From Algoriphagus locisalis (GTDB lineage: Bacteria; Bacteroidota; Bacteroidia; Cytophagales; Cyclobacteriaceae): DNA of 64,000 nt. Location of the stretch: assembly GCF_900116615.1 (NCBI RefSeq), contig NZ_FPBF01000002.1, positions 558,001 through 622,000 of the forward strand, read 5' to 3'. The position numbers and the translations under genes were made by a program. The notes beneath the pieces were generated by a model. The model was not told the DNA's origin, made no database searches, and worked only from the letters and a program-made list of their open reading frames with translations. Below are positions 16,984 to 26,788 of the stretch, one piece after another. Within the stretch, counting starts at the first letter, position 1, and each line of letters starts with the position of its first letter.

Positions 16984-18531
16984 TTGAGCACCAAACCAGT
17001 TGCAGTCCACCGTATTTTTTCAGGTTCAGTCTGGGGAATTTTAGCCAAAATCCTGGATGCTGCCGCCAAGTTTGTTACCATACCCTTATTGGTGGGTTTT
17101 TATGGCAAAGCGGACTACGGATTGATCGCTTTGGCCTTTTCCCTCAATGCCTATTTAAGGCTAATGGATTTGGGAATGAACGTGGGTTCCGTACGCTTTT
17201 TCTCCATGTGGGAAGCCAAAGCTGACTGGCAAAATATCGGAAAAGCTTCAAGATCCAGCATTATTTTCTACGGGACGATTGGTCTGGTCAATGCGCTGAT
17301 TTTCATATTTATGGCCAACTACGGCCAGTTTTTCTTCAATCTAAAACCTGATCAGATCCCGACGTACAGGATCATGATGTACATTCTTTCGGCAAGTACA
17401 GTTCTCAACTGGCTGTCGAATGTGATCATCCAACTCCTCAGCGCCAAAGACGAATTGGGTTATGTGAATCGGGTGACGGTGGTCAGTAGCGTATTGAACT
17501 TCATGGTCGCAATTATCGCCATTCATTTCAAGTGGTCACTCCCACTTTATTTTCTTTTCTATACGATTTCCACGCTTGTCCCTATACCACTGAATATTTT
17601 AAAGTTGGGAGTTTTTCCGATCCCTAGGACTCAACTTCTTAAACCACAATGGGATGGGAAGATTTTTAGAGAAATAATCGGCTACAGTTCTGCGATATTT
17701 CTGATGGGTTTATTCCAGCTCACCGCAAATGAATTACGGCCAATCTTATTGGCAAAATTCGCCTCGGGTATCGATGTGTTGACGGATTATCGTGTAATTC
17801 AGACGATTGCGATGCTGATCATTTCCTTTGGAACGATCTTCCTTCAGGTACTTTTACCCTCAGCTTCCAAAGTATATCAAGAAGGAAATCATCCTAAGAT
17901 GGAGAAAATGGTTTTCACTGCCACACGATACATTTCTATCTTTTTAAGTTTTATTGTCTTTCTGCTGGTGCTGAATTCGGAATCAATTCTCCTCCTCTAT
18001 ATGGGGAAGGATTACCTCCATTTGGCGGTTTGGCTGAACATTTGGCTGCTCACTGTGCTACTCAATATGCACAATACTCCCGTGGCTAGTCTGGTTCTTT
18101 CTTCAGGCAAAACCCGCTTCCTGATTTACTCCTCCGCGACGGCTTGTATTCTTTCCCTTCCGATTACAATCATTCTAGCTCCCACGCTAAATGTAGGCGC
18201 TGCGGTTATTGGGTACTTAGCTTACATGCTGATTCAGATCGGTTTTTTCTATATTTATTACATTCCAAAAGTGCTGAAACTCGATAGCAAGAAGATTTTC
18301 TTTGGCGCATTTTCTCCTTCTGTACTGGGTGCTTTGATTGCTTTCGCAGTCGCTTTTGGAGCTGGAAAATGGATAGAAATGCCGGAAGGTCTGTTAGGAA
18401 TGATTATCAGCTCCCTTATTTTCACTACGGTTTTTGCCGCAATTCACTTTCTGTTTATCATCAAATCAGCGGATATTGAATTTCTACGCACAAAACTTTT
18501 GAAAAGAAAACCATCCAATGAGCAAGAATAA
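16984..18531 (+). CDS. Polysaccharide flippase (MOP/Wzx-like)
   Basis: The 515-residue protein is strongly hydrophobic, with about 12-14 membrane segments, and belongs to the oligosaccharide flippase/polysaccharide transport group. The opening IFSGSVWGILAKILDAAAKF is typical. It should flip lipid-linked repeat units to the periplasm. The start is a TTG; no in-frame ATG is present near the N-terminus, and the hydrophobic segment begins soon after, so TTG is accepted. It overlaps the next gene by 14 bases and opens the rightward polysaccharide operon. Confidence 0.85.
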   Translation: MSTKPVAVHRIFSGSVWGILAKILDAAAKFVTIPLLVGFYGKADYGLIALAFSLNAYLRLMDLGMNVGSVRFFSMWEAKADWQNIGKASRSSIIFYGTIGLVNALIFIFMANYGQFFFNLKPDQIPTYRIMMYILSASTVLNWLSNVIIQLLSAKDELGYVNRVTVVSSVLNFMVAIIAIHFKWSLPLYFLFYTISTLVPIPLNILKLGVFPIPRTQLLKPQWDGKIFREIIGYSSAIFLMGLFQLTANELRPILLAKFASGIDVLTDYRVIQTIAMLIISFGTIFLQVLLPSASKVYQEGNHPKMEKMVFTATRYISIFLSFIVFLLVLNSESILLLYMGKDYLHLAVWLNIWLLTVLLNMHNTPVASLVLSSGKTRFLIYSSATACILSLPITIILAPTLNVGAAVIGYLAYMLIQIGFFYIYYIPKVLKLDSKKIFFGAFSPSVLGALIAFAVAFGAGKWIEMPEGLLGMIISSLIFTTVFAAIHFLFIIKSADIEFLRTKLLKRKPSNEQE

Positions 18532-19462
18532 ATTTTCGATTTGTATTCCTGCTTACAAGAGCAAATACCTGCAAGAATGCATCGCTAGCATACTTGCACA
18601 GACCGTTGCGGACTTTGAACTGATCATTTTAAACGATTGCTCGCCTGAGCCAGTGGAAGAAATTTCGCTAAAAAATCAGGACCCACGTATTCGCTATTTC
18701 AAAAACGAAAAGAATGTCGGTGCTTATGATTTAGTGGACAATTGGAACAAATGCATAGAGTTATCCACTGGGGAATATATCGTCATAATGGGGGATGATG
18801 ACCGTTTAGCACCGGATTATTTGGCAGAATTTGAAAAGCTGATTCAATCCTACCCAGACTTGAATGTCTACCACTGTCGCAGCAAAATCATCGACGACGA
18901 TGGAAATGATGTGATATTAACTCCAGCACTTCCGGCTTTTGAATATGTTTATGATTCGATCTGGCATCGACTGCGTCAATTGCGCTCAAACTACATTTCA
19001 GATTACGTTTATCGGGTTACTTCCTTGAAAGCACAAGGTGGTTTTTACAAACTTCCGCTTGCCTGGGGGTCGGATGATATCACCGCCTTTATCGCCTCAG
19101 CAAAAAAGGGCATTGCTCATTCGAATAAACCCGTCTTCGAATATCGAAGCAACCGTCTTTCCATCACCTCCACAGGAAATGACCTGCATAAAATGATGGC
19201 TGACTTGAGCTATTCGGTTTGGCTGGAAGATTTCTTGAAAACCAATCCTCCACATCCTTCTGAAAAAGTCATTTACAATCATTTGCTGAGGGAAAAAGGC
19301 AAGTACATGCATGATAAGAAGCTTTACACGATGATGCTTTCCATGCGAAGCAATCCTCTGGAGAAAGCAAAAACCTGGATGAATGCGCGGGATAAGTTTG
19401 GTTTATCCATCAAGGACATCGGTCTTTCGCTTGCGAAAAGCATGAAATCAAAAAGCTCCTGA
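18518..19462 (+). CDS. Family 2 glycosyltransferase
   Basis: The 314-residue GT-A enzyme has FSICIPAYKSKYLQECIAS at the start and IILNDCSPEP. The metal/nucleotide-sugar motif is GDDDRLAPDY (about residues 87-96). It should transfer a sugar from a nucleotide donor to the growing lipid-linked repeat on the cytoplasmic face. Its start lies inside the end of the flippase gene and its TGA overlaps the ATG of the next gene, so the run is translationally coupled. Donor and acceptor cannot be deduced. Confidence 0.88.
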   Translation: MSKNKFSICIPAYKSKYLQECIASILAQTVADFELIILNDCSPEPVEEISLKNQDPRIRYFKNEKNVGAYDLVDNWNKCIELSTGEYIVIMGDDDRLAPDYLAEFEKLIQSYPDLNVYHCRSKIIDDDGNDVILTPALPAFEYVYDSIWHRLRQLRSNYISDYVYRVTSLKAQGGFYKLPLAWGSDDITAFIASAKKGIAHSNKPVFEYRSNRLSITSTGNDLHKMMADLSYSVWLEDFLKTNPPHPSEKVIYNHLLREKGKYMHDKKLYTMMLSMRSNPLEKAKTWMNARDKFGLSIKDIGLSLAKSMKSKSS

Positions 19463-20538
19463 TGGCTATGAATTCACGCACCAAAATCATCTTCAATCCC
19501 TGCGAAAACAAGGAAAATCAATACATCGCTATTCTGGTGAATGGCTTGGAAAAGCATGGCTATGACGTAAACCGGTTGGATGATTTTCTTTCTTCAAGCA
19601 AGCATTATCAGTCCATCAAATTGCTGCATTTGAATTGGTTTGAAAATCTGGATGACAGCAGTGCCGCAAGTATGTGGAAAAGCTATTTCCGGAAATTGGT
19701 GGTGCTAGCAGCGGTTAAATTTGGGAAGAAAAAGCTGGTCTGGACCATGCACAATAGACTTTCACATGAGAAAAAATCAGGAAAATTAAGTAGGGCTTTG
19801 ACACAGAAAATCGTTTCACAGGCCGATGCCATCGTGATTCATTCAGCAGTTTCCAAGGAAATATTGCAAAGCCAATACCCAAAACTTACCACTAAAATCG
19901 TCCACATTCCCCATCCTGATTTCGTCGATGTATATGGCCCGATGATTTCAGAAAACACCGACAAAAAGGGCACAAAATTGAAGTTGCTTTTCCTGGGTGC
20001 GATCAAACCTTACAAAAACATTGAATTGCTGATTGAGGTAGCCAAGAAATTTCCAGAAGCAGTTCATTTAACTATAGCAGGAAACCCGAATTCAGAAGGT
20101 TACCGAAGTGACTTACAAAAGGTAGCCGAAGGTGCTGGCAACATTTCTCTTCAGTTGAAATTCATCCCGGATGCTGATTTACCAAAATACATTCACGATT
20201 CCGACTTGCTTATTCTTCCCTATTCTATGGAAAGCAGTCTAAATTCGGGAACAGTCATTTTAGGCTTTTCCTATGGCAGAACAGTCATATGCCCGAAAAT
20301 TGGCACTATTGATGACTTAGGAGCAGGTGAAGATGTTTTTGATTACCGTTATTCTTCTCAGGCCGAGCATCTTCAGGCATTGGAAAAACAAGTTCAAATA
20401 GCTATAAAGCTGCATCAAAGCAACCCAACTTCTCTGATTGAAAAAGGTCATAGAATGAGGAGTTTGGTACAAAAGAAAAACAATAAACAGGACGTAACCG
20501 ATAGTTTAATCAAGCTTTACGAAAGCTTATTAAATTGA
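19462..20538 (+). CDS. GT-B fold glycosyltransferase (group 1)
   Basis: The 358-residue protein has the C-terminal GT-B donor domain: KLLFLGAIKPYKNIELLIEV (about 173-192), VHLTIAGNPN, and SDLLILPYSMESSLNSGTVI. In place of the usual E-x7-E motif it has SLNSGTVILGFSYG, a variant seen in some fucosyl- and galactosyl-transferases of this fold. ATG at 19462 overlaps the preceding stop; another ATG at 19468 is possible. The substrate is not evident. Confidence 0.82.
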   Translation: MAMNSRTKIIFNPCENKENQYIAILVNGLEKHGYDVNRLDDFLSSSKHYQSIKLLHLNWFENLDDSSAASMWKSYFRKLVVLAAVKFGKKKLVWTMHNRLSHEKKSGKLSRALTQKIVSQADAIVIHSAVSKEILQSQYPKLTTKIVHIPHPDFVDVYGPMISENTDKKGTKLKLLFLGAIKPYKNIELLIEVAKKFPEAVHLTIAGNPNSEGYRSDLQKVAEGAGNISLQLKFIPDADLPKYIHDSDLLILPYSMESSLNSGTVILGFSYGRTVICPKIGTIDDLGAGEDVFDYRYSSQAEHLQALEKQVQIAIKLHQSNPTSLIEKGHRMRSLVQKKNNKQDVTDSLIKLYESLLN

Positions 20539-20565
20539 TATTTCTTTTTCAGCTAACCCCAACTA

Positions 20566-21777
20566 ATGAAAATAATATACATCAACTCTCTTTATAGTCC
20601 GCTGATCGAAGGTGGCGCAGAGATTTCCCTGAAACTTATCGTGGAAGGCATGAAATCTCTCGGACACGAGGTCGTGGTCTTGAGTTTGATGCCTGAAAAA
20701 GGGGTAAATACCGAGCAGGTTGATGGAGTAAAGGTCTACAGAGCAGGTCTGCAAAATGCCTATTGGCCATATTCTAAGGCCAAAAAAAATAAGCTTGCCC
20801 GACTCAATTGGCACTATCAGGATCAATCAAATGAAAAGATGTCAAGTGTAGTAGAAGAAGTTTTGGAGGTAGAGAAACCTGACATCGTTTCTTGTCACAA
20901 CCTTGCAGGATGGTCTGCTGAAGTATGGAAACCCATAGCCAAAGCAGGAATTCCTATCGTACAAGTGCTCCATGATTTGTATTTGCTTTGCCCAAACAGC
21001 AACATGTTTAAAAACGAGCAAACCTGCGAAAACCAGTGTTTGAGGTGTAAACTTTTGCGCAGCAACCATGCAGAAAAATCAAAGCAAGTCTCGGCCGTTG
21101 TAGGTATCAGCAATAGCATTTTGCAGCGTTTTATTGACTTTGGCTACTTTTCAAACGCTTCTAAAAACATTATTTACAATACGCGAACAATTCCAAATCC
21201 TTCTCCAAAACGGCCTAGGAAAACCGAACAACCCATTCATTTTGGCTATTTGGGCACACTTTCTAAGGTAAAAGGATTGGAATGGCTGATCGAGCAATTC
21301 AAAACGCTGGACTTCGAAGCTAGCTTGAGCATCGCAGGAAAAGGAAATAAAGCCTACGAACAACATCTCAAAGATCTGTCATCAGGCGCTACAATTGAGT
21401 TTGTAGGCTATGTGAACTCCACTGAATTTCTAGCAAACATTGATGTACTTATAGTGCCTTCTCTTTGGGAAGAACCATTGGGAATGGTAGCAATCGAAGC
21501 GCTGGCAAACCACGTCCCTGTGATCGCTAACAAAAGAGGCGGACTTCAGGAAACTGTGAAAGACGGAGTCAATGGACTTTATTGCTTTGACCATTCATCG
21601 GATTCCTTAAGCGCTGCGATGCGTCAGCTTTATTTTGAACCCGAGCTATACAATCAGTTTAGCAAGGTAGCACGGGAGTCGGTTGCTTCAATTTTGGATG
21701 CTGATCGTATGATAGAAGAATATGAGTCAGTTTTGAAACATGCTTTGAAGAAATCCCAAACTGCTATTTCCAAATGA
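20566..21777 (+). CDS. Family 4 glycosyltransferase
   Basis: The 403-residue GT-B enzyme has YSPLIEGGAEISLKLIVEGM at the N-terminus (acceptor side). The donor-site segment IVPSLWEEPLGMVAIEALAN contains the E-x7-E pattern (residues about 300-320). A cysteine-rich insert, with Cys residues in TCENQCLRCKLL (about 150-161), resembles the Cys cluster found in some group 4 enzymes and may bind metal. Its stop overlaps the ATG of the polymerase gene by four bases. Confidence 0.87.
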   Translation: MKIIYINSLYSPLIEGGAEISLKLIVEGMKSLGHEVVVLSLMPEKGVNTEQVDGVKVYRAGLQNAYWPYSKAKKNKLARLNWHYQDQSNEKMSSVVEEVLEVEKPDIVSCHNLAGWSAEVWKPIAKAGIPIVQVLHDLYLLCPNSNMFKNEQTCENQCLRCKLLRSNHAEKSKQVSAVVGISNSILQRFIDFGYFSNASKNIIYNTRTIPNPSPKRPRKTEQPIHFGYLGTLSKVKGLEWLIEQFKTLDFEASLSIAGKGNKAYEQHLKDLSSGATIEFVGYVNSTEFLANIDVLIVPSLWEEPLGMVAIEALANHVPVIANKRGGLQETVKDGVNGLYCFDHSSDSLSAAMRQLYFEPELYNQFSKVARESVASILDADRMIEEYESVLKHALKKSQTAISK

Positions 21778-22991
21778 GCACACCGGAAATCACATTAACA
21801 AATCAGACTTCAGTCCTAGAAGGAAATCAATGGAAAGCTATTTCCATCGCTGAGACACTGTTTTTGCTTTCGCTGATTTCCATGTTCTTACCGGTAAAAG
21901 TTTATCCCCTTATTTTCCTGGTGAGCTCCTTCTTTTTTTACAGAGAAACTCCTCAGATAAAATACCCAAATTGGTCAATTGCTTTGGCTGTTTTTAGTAG
22001 CTATGCAGTCATCAGCTATTTGATTAACTATCCAGGCGAACCACTAGCGCTGACCAATATCATTAAATTAGTCATCAATTTCTCCTTTCTCTTTTTCGCA
22101 ATCAATTGGCTTGGCTCACGGGAAAATGAAGCTCTAATCAATAAACTGGACACGGTTCTTCTGGTAGTCTTGGCCCTTTCCCTAGTCCAGCTTTTGATAT
22201 TTCATCAAGCTTACGATTTCAGCTTAATTCTAGGCAGTGACTCTTCTGGAGAAGCAAGTGCTTTGTATAGAGATACACTTTTTTATTGGGGACTTGATGA
22301 CAAAAACATGTTCGGAGCTCGCATTGCCTTGATGGGTTTTTCCTTCATTGCTATCCCTTTAGTGTTGAAAAGTAAGCTATCGATCTGGAGAATTGTCTTT
22401 GTTTTTCTGGTGGCTTTTCTCAGTCTTTCCCGAACTCCAATTGTTGCGTTATTGATTGGAGTTTTCATGTTGATTTGGTTTTCTGTGGATAAGAAATGGA
22501 AAATTGGACTAGTAATCTTGATCGCCATCTCACTCCCATTTGTCCTTCAAAAAGTAATTAGAGTAGATTCTTTGACTTCTTCAAATGATGGAATGGGCAT
22601 CCGACTGGTTTATTGGACAGCTTTTTTTGAACATTTTGATAAAATCTCCCCTCTGGGAAATGGCTTTCTAAGTGCGCCGGATTTCCTTGATACTTATGCA
22701 GAATTCTATCGTGGAGAACCACATATCCATAACACCTTCATGTCCACTTATCTCGAAATGGGAATCGTTGGTTTTATATCCTTCATGACATTTATAATCT
22801 GCTTTATGCAGGAATGCTGGCGAAAAATGGGCAATCCACGTCTTTGGATTGCGCTTTTTCTTCCAATCCTGGCAATTATGATGATTCTATATTCAGGGTA
22901 TGACAACGACGTAGTGATGTATTTCTGCCTGATTTATCTGATCGGTACTCTTCAGGAAATCAACTTCAAAAAAATAAAGATCAGCCTATGA
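21774..22991 (+). CDS. O-antigen ligase/polymerase-like membrane protein (Wzy type)
   Basis: The 405-residue integral membrane protein has around ten segments and a large periplasmic loop between the last ones. The loop holds RGEPHIHNTFMSTYLEMG (about residues 315-332), the His-Asn pattern of the Wzy_C/O-antigen ligase family. LSLSRTPIVALLIGVF is also typical. It most likely polymerises repeat units; ligase activity is the alternative, and sequence alone does not separate the two. It overlaps both neighbours by four bases. Confidence 0.82.
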   Translation: MSTPEITLTNQTSVLEGNQWKAISIAETLFLLSLISMFLPVKVYPLIFLVSSFFFYRETPQIKYPNWSIALAVFSSYAVISYLINYPGEPLALTNIIKLVINFSFLFFAINWLGSRENEALINKLDTVLLVVLALSLVQLLIFHQAYDFSLILGSDSSGEASALYRDTLFYWGLDDKNMFGARIALMGFSFIAIPLVLKSKLSIWRIVFVFLVAFLSLSRTPIVALLIGVFMLIWFSVDKKWKIGLVILIAISLPFVLQKVIRVDSLTSSNDGMGIRLVYWTAFFEHFDKISPLGNGFLSAPDFLDTYAEFYRGEPHIHNTFMSTYLEMGIVGFISFMTFIICFMQECWRKMGNPRLWIALFLPILAIMMILYSGYDNDVVMYFCLIYLIGTLQEINFKKIKISL

Positions 22992-23980
22992 ATCGACAGA
23001 AAAAAATATTGATTGATAGTCGCTGGGCCGGGAATACAGGAATCGGAAGGCTGTATCAGGAAGTCATGAACTATGCTCCTTCTGAAGCTTCCTGTGAATT
23101 TGTGCAAAGCAAAATGGGCTTAGGAAGTTTGCTGTCTCCTTTGATGCTCGGTGAGGAAATTAAGAAGTCTAGTGCGGAGGTATTCTACAGTCCTTCTTTT
23201 ATGCCTCCGGCTTTTTCGAAGATTCCCTTCATTTTTACCGTGCATGATTTGATGCATTTGTTTTACTATTCGAAGCTGCATAAGATTTACTATGAGCAGG
23301 TCATTGCTAGGCTAGCTCCAAAAGCCAAGAAAATCATAACCGTTTCGCATTTCAGCAAAAGCCAGCTGGTAGAACTTCTAAAAATTCCTGAAGAGCTCAT
23401 AAAAGTGATTTATAATGGAGTGGATAGTCATTTTCTTCAAAATGAGGAAGAATATGAGAGCATTCGTCCCTATTTTCTTTACGTGGGAAATCGTCGAAAA
23501 AACAAAAATGTACCAGCCATGCTGACGGCCTTTGCAAAGGCTAGAATTCCAAATGACTTTATGTTTTTTCTTTCCGGTGATAACGATCCAGATCTTGAAA
23601 CATTGATCTTGAGCCTAGGAATTCAAAAAAGGGTTCGGTTTTTGGGTTTTATCGAGGAAAAAGATTTACCCAAACTTTACAAAGGCGCCCATGCAACTTT
23701 GTTTGTATCCCTGATGGAAGGTTTCGGCTTGCCCATCATAGAATCCATGGCCTCAGGCACGCCTGTCTTGACTTCCAATACCAGCTCTCTTCCTGAGGTG
23801 GCCGGAGGAGCGGCACTTTGCGTGGATCCCACGGACATTTCCGCAATAGCTTCTGGTATAGAAAAACTGGTGAATGAAGAGGAATTCTATGTGGATTGCA
23901 TGGTGAAAGGTTTGACACGGGCGCAGGAATTCAGCTGGGAGAAAACAGCTGCGGAAACCTGGGACACCATTTTAGGTTAA
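22988..23980 (+). CDS. Family 4 glycosyltransferase
   Basis: The 330-residue GT-B enzyme of the mannosyl/rhamnosyl-transferase kind has VIYNGVDSHFL and PYFLYVGNRRKNKNV. The donor motif SLMEGFGLPIIESMASGTPV has the E-x7-E pair, followed by SSLPEVAGGAALCVDP. It begins within the last four bases of the polymerase gene. The N-terminal domain is compact for this family. Sugar specificity is not evident. Confidence 0.88.
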   Translation: MNRQKKILIDSRWAGNTGIGRLYQEVMNYAPSEASCEFVQSKMGLGSLLSPLMLGEEIKKSSAEVFYSPSFMPPAFSKIPFIFTVHDLMHLFYYSKLHKIYYEQVIARLAPKAKKIITVSHFSKSQLVELLKIPEELIKVIYNGVDSHFLQNEEEYESIRPYFLYVGNRRKNKNVPAMLTAFAKARIPNDFMFFLSGDNDPDLETLILSLGIQKRVRFLGFIEEKDLPKLYKGAHATLFVSLMEGFGLPIIESMASGTPVLTSNTSSLPEVAGGAALCVDPTDISAIASGIEKLVNEEEFYVDCMVKGLTRAQEFSWEKTAAETWDTILG

Positions 23981-23994
23981 AAGCATTCAACTAC

Positions 23995-25695
23995 ATGATC
24001 AGAAATATCCAATTCTTCTTTTTATTGCTACTTGCATTGCCTTTAGCTGGCTTTTGCCAAAGCGATTCCTTAAAGCCTGGGAAGAAAATAAATGTGCTTG
24101 AAAAGGGAGTTTTGGCAGCATCTGAAAATGATCAGACAGATGCAATCCAAGGTGTGATCGACCAAGCAACGGAAGGAGATACGGTGTTTTTCCCAAAAGG
24201 CATTTATTTGGTCAGAACAATTCTTCTAAAATCTGGAGTGAATATTCAGTCAGAAGGAACCATCAAACATCACGAGTCTGCCAAAGACGGACAATATTCC
24301 ATAGAAAAACAGAATTCTCCCAATCCTTTAATTTTGGGACAAGGAGTAAGGAATATCAGCATTTCACTGAAAGGAGAATCAAAAAATGAGGGGATCTACC
24401 TTCTGAAAAGCCATCAGATCCGAATATATGACAGCGAACTAATTGGAGATTCTACCAAGCGAAGAGCGCATCCTGGAATCATGACTTTTCAATCGAGCGG
24501 GATTGATATTGCCAATACAAAAATCCATCATTTCGGAATGCCAAGAGCAGAAACCCACAGCTATCAGCCGGGAACAGGTGTCCGTATTTTGTCCAGTAAT
24601 ACAGTTTCCATTCATGATTCTGAAATTTATAAAAATGGGGAAAACGGTGTTTTTATCCATGGAAGCAGAAAGGTGGAAGTAATCAACAATGTCATCCATC
24701 ACAATGGAATGTCTGCGATACAGGTGGCTTTTGGGGATTCTGGCAAAGAAAAAGATTACAATTTCTCCTACAATGTACTGGAAGAAAATGCCTCCGATGC
24801 CATCGATATTAATAACCGATCCAAGGAAAAAGCGAAGAATATAGCATGCCTGATCACAGAAAATATCACTTGCGGAAATGGATTTGTGAAAGGAGAATCT
24901 ACTCCAGACGGATCAGGAATCGTGACACTGATCAATGTGGCCAATGTGCTGATTTATAAAAATGAAGCTTATCGAAATAACCGTCCGGCAATCTATGTGG
25001 AAAGCTGCGGAGTGATCCTGGGAAAGAAAAACTGGGCTGATAATCAGGTGGAAATTACGTTGGATTTGGATGAATTGGTACTTGAAGAAAACAGGTTCAG
25101 CAGTATCAATTTGATTGCGAACACTAAAGCGCAGAAAATTCATCTCAAAAATAATGAGCTGGGTTCTCTTTCCCTTCCGAATGGAATCCAGGTCGAAGAA
25201 TTTATCGTTGAAAACAACAGCTTTTCACACGCCAACTTCAACCTGAATTTGAAAGGGAAAGTGGAATTGATTGGAAATAAAATCGAAAACTCCTCGAGAA
25301 ATCCCACAATTCTAATCACTGAAGCGGACAACGCACGGATTGAAAACAACGAGATTCTGAGTCAGAATTCCTCAGCCGTTATTCTCAGGAAGACCGCTAA
25401 AAACGTCCAGATCATTGGAAATCAGATCAAATCTTTCAACACAGCCATTTTTGACGACAACTCAAAAGAACTGGTCGTGAAAAACAACAAGGTAACTTCC
25501 ATAGCCGGAGGAAAGGAAAACCAGGCTTTTCGAAGTCATTATCCCGATAATCTAATTTTGGAAGGAAATGAATATCGGGGCATAGCCAATACAGAAACGG
25601 TAATATTCGTAGGAAAAGGGAAAGCCAGCGTATCGAATGAAAAAATGATTACCGGAACAGCCAATTATGGAGTAGTAGATATCTCTGGCAATTAA
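23995..25695 (+). CDS. Secreted right-handed parallel beta-helix protein in the polysaccharide cluster
   Basis: The 566-residue protein starts at MIRNIQFF, where a signal peptide ending at LAGFCQ (residue 20) begins; the longer reading frame would overlap the upstream gene and bury the signal. Residues about 45-75 (DQTDAIQGVIDQA and DTVFFPKGIYLV) match the pectate-lyase-3 entry coil. The rest is a long series of short strands with Asn ladders (for example IHDSEIYKNGENGVFIHG, IENNEILSQNSSAV), the pattern of a pectin-lyase-like helix. It could be an epimerase, lyase or hydrolase acting on the polymer made by this cluster, like AlgG in alginate systems; catalytic residues are not recognised. Confidence 0.8.
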   Translation: MIRNIQFFFLLLLALPLAGFCQSDSLKPGKKINVLEKGVLAASENDQTDAIQGVIDQATEGDTVFFPKGIYLVRTILLKSGVNIQSEGTIKHHESAKDGQYSIEKQNSPNPLILGQGVRNISISLKGESKNEGIYLLKSHQIRIYDSELIGDSTKRRAHPGIMTFQSSGIDIANTKIHHFGMPRAETHSYQPGTGVRILSSNTVSIHDSEIYKNGENGVFIHGSRKVEVINNVIHHNGMSAIQVAFGDSGKEKDYNFSYNVLEENASDAIDINNRSKEKAKNIACLITENITCGNGFVKGESTPDGSGIVTLINVANVLIYKNEAYRNNRPAIYVESCGVILGKKNWADNQVEITLDLDELVLEENRFSSINLIANTKAQKIHLKNNELGSLSLPNGIQVEEFIVENNSFSHANFNLNLKGKVELIGNKIENSSRNPTILITEADNARIENNEILSQNSSAVILRKTAKNVQIIGNQIKSFNTAIFDDNSKELVVKNNKVTSIAGGKENQAFRSHYPDNLILEGNEYRGIANTETVIFVGKGKASVSNEKMITGTANYGVVDISGN

Positions 25696-25705
25696 CCTCT
25701 GAGCA

Positions 25706-26623
25706 ATGAAAGTCAATCTTTTTATTCCCACGCTAAACGCAGGCAAGACCTGGAAAGAGGTACTCGCTGGCATTGCTATGCAAAATCATCCGATTTCAAG
25801 ACTTGTCATCATAGACTCTGGCTCAACCGATGGCACCCTGGATCTGATCAATGAGGAAACTTGTGATTTGATTCAGATTGACAAAAAAGACTTTGATCAT
25901 GGAGGCACGCGGCAAATGGCAGCGGTGACCTTTCCGGATGCGGATATTTTTGTATTTCTTACCCAAGATGCGATACTCGCAGATTCCAATTCGATCAGGG
26001 TGATGGTGGAAGCTTTGGAAAAAAATCCTGAGCTAGGAATGGTCTATGGCCGACAACTCCCACACAAAAATGCCAAGGTTTTGGAGACGCATGCGAGGCT
26101 TTTCAACTACCCAGCGGAGTCAAAAACAAAGAGCCTAGAAGACGCTGACCGCTATGGAATTAGAACGATTTCCTGCTCCAATTCTTTTGCTGCCTATAGA
26201 AAAACAGCCTTTTTTAAAGTAAATGGCTTCCCAACAGGCTCTATTTTGGGGGAAGACGTATTAATTGCAGGTAAAATGTTGTTGGATGGATGGAAAATGG
26301 CGTACCTTTCGGACTCCAAAATACACCACTCACATGATTATTCTGCCATTGAAGAATTCAAGCGGTATTTTGACATCGGAGTATTCCACGTCAATAACCA
26401 ATGGATTTTCGAACACTTTGGCAGGGCAGAAAGTGAAGGATTCAAGTATCTCAAATCAGAACTCAACTACACTTTTAAACACAACCCACTATTGATCCCA
26501 AAAAGCCTAGTCGCGACGGGAGCTAAATTTCTTGGGTATAAACTGGGACTGCATTATCAATCTCTCCCAGTCAGACTTCGTAAGTCATTCTCTATGACCA
26601 AGGCTTATTGGCGTCATGCCTGA
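25706..26623 (+). CDS. Family 2 glycosyltransferase (rhamnosyltransferase-like)
   Basis: The 305-residue GT-A protein has FIPTLNAGKTWKEVLAGI, VIIDSGSTDGTLDLI and FVFLTQDAILAD, where QDA replaces the common DDD, as in rhamnosyltransferases of this family. The C-terminal region (SILGEDVLIAGKMLLDGWKM then HSHDYSAIEEFKRYFDIGVF) agrees with that group. It begins 10 bases after the beta-helix gene, so it is in the same operon. Confidence 0.86.
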   Translation: MKVNLFIPTLNAGKTWKEVLAGIAMQNHPISRLVIIDSGSTDGTLDLINEETCDLIQIDKKDFDHGGTRQMAAVTFPDADIFVFLTQDAILADSNSIRVMVEALEKNPELGMVYGRQLPHKNAKVLETHARLFNYPAESKTKSLEDADRYGIRTISCSNSFAAYRKTAFFKVNGFPTGSILGEDVLIAGKMLLDGWKMAYLSDSKIHHSHDYSAIEEFKRYFDIGVFHVNNQWIFEHFGRAESEGFKYLKSELNYTFKHNPLLIPKSLVATGAKFLGYKLGLHYQSLPVRLRKSFSMTKAYWRHA

Positions 26624-26788
26624 ACCCATCAGGTAATATCTCTCTCAATGTGTGGACAGCCTCCACATAATAAATGTTAACAATTTCCCAAAAAGCTCTT
26701 GAACAGCCAATATATAGGCGTGTTTTTGCTTGGCATCCCTATTGGATTATGTCAGGCACCACAGTATTTGACTAAAAAAATTAAACCA

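Noticed and set aside
26699..26788. N-terminal extension of the sugar transferase from TTG 26699
   Set aside because: The extension is not conserved-looking and the ATG at 26789 gives a normal family start.
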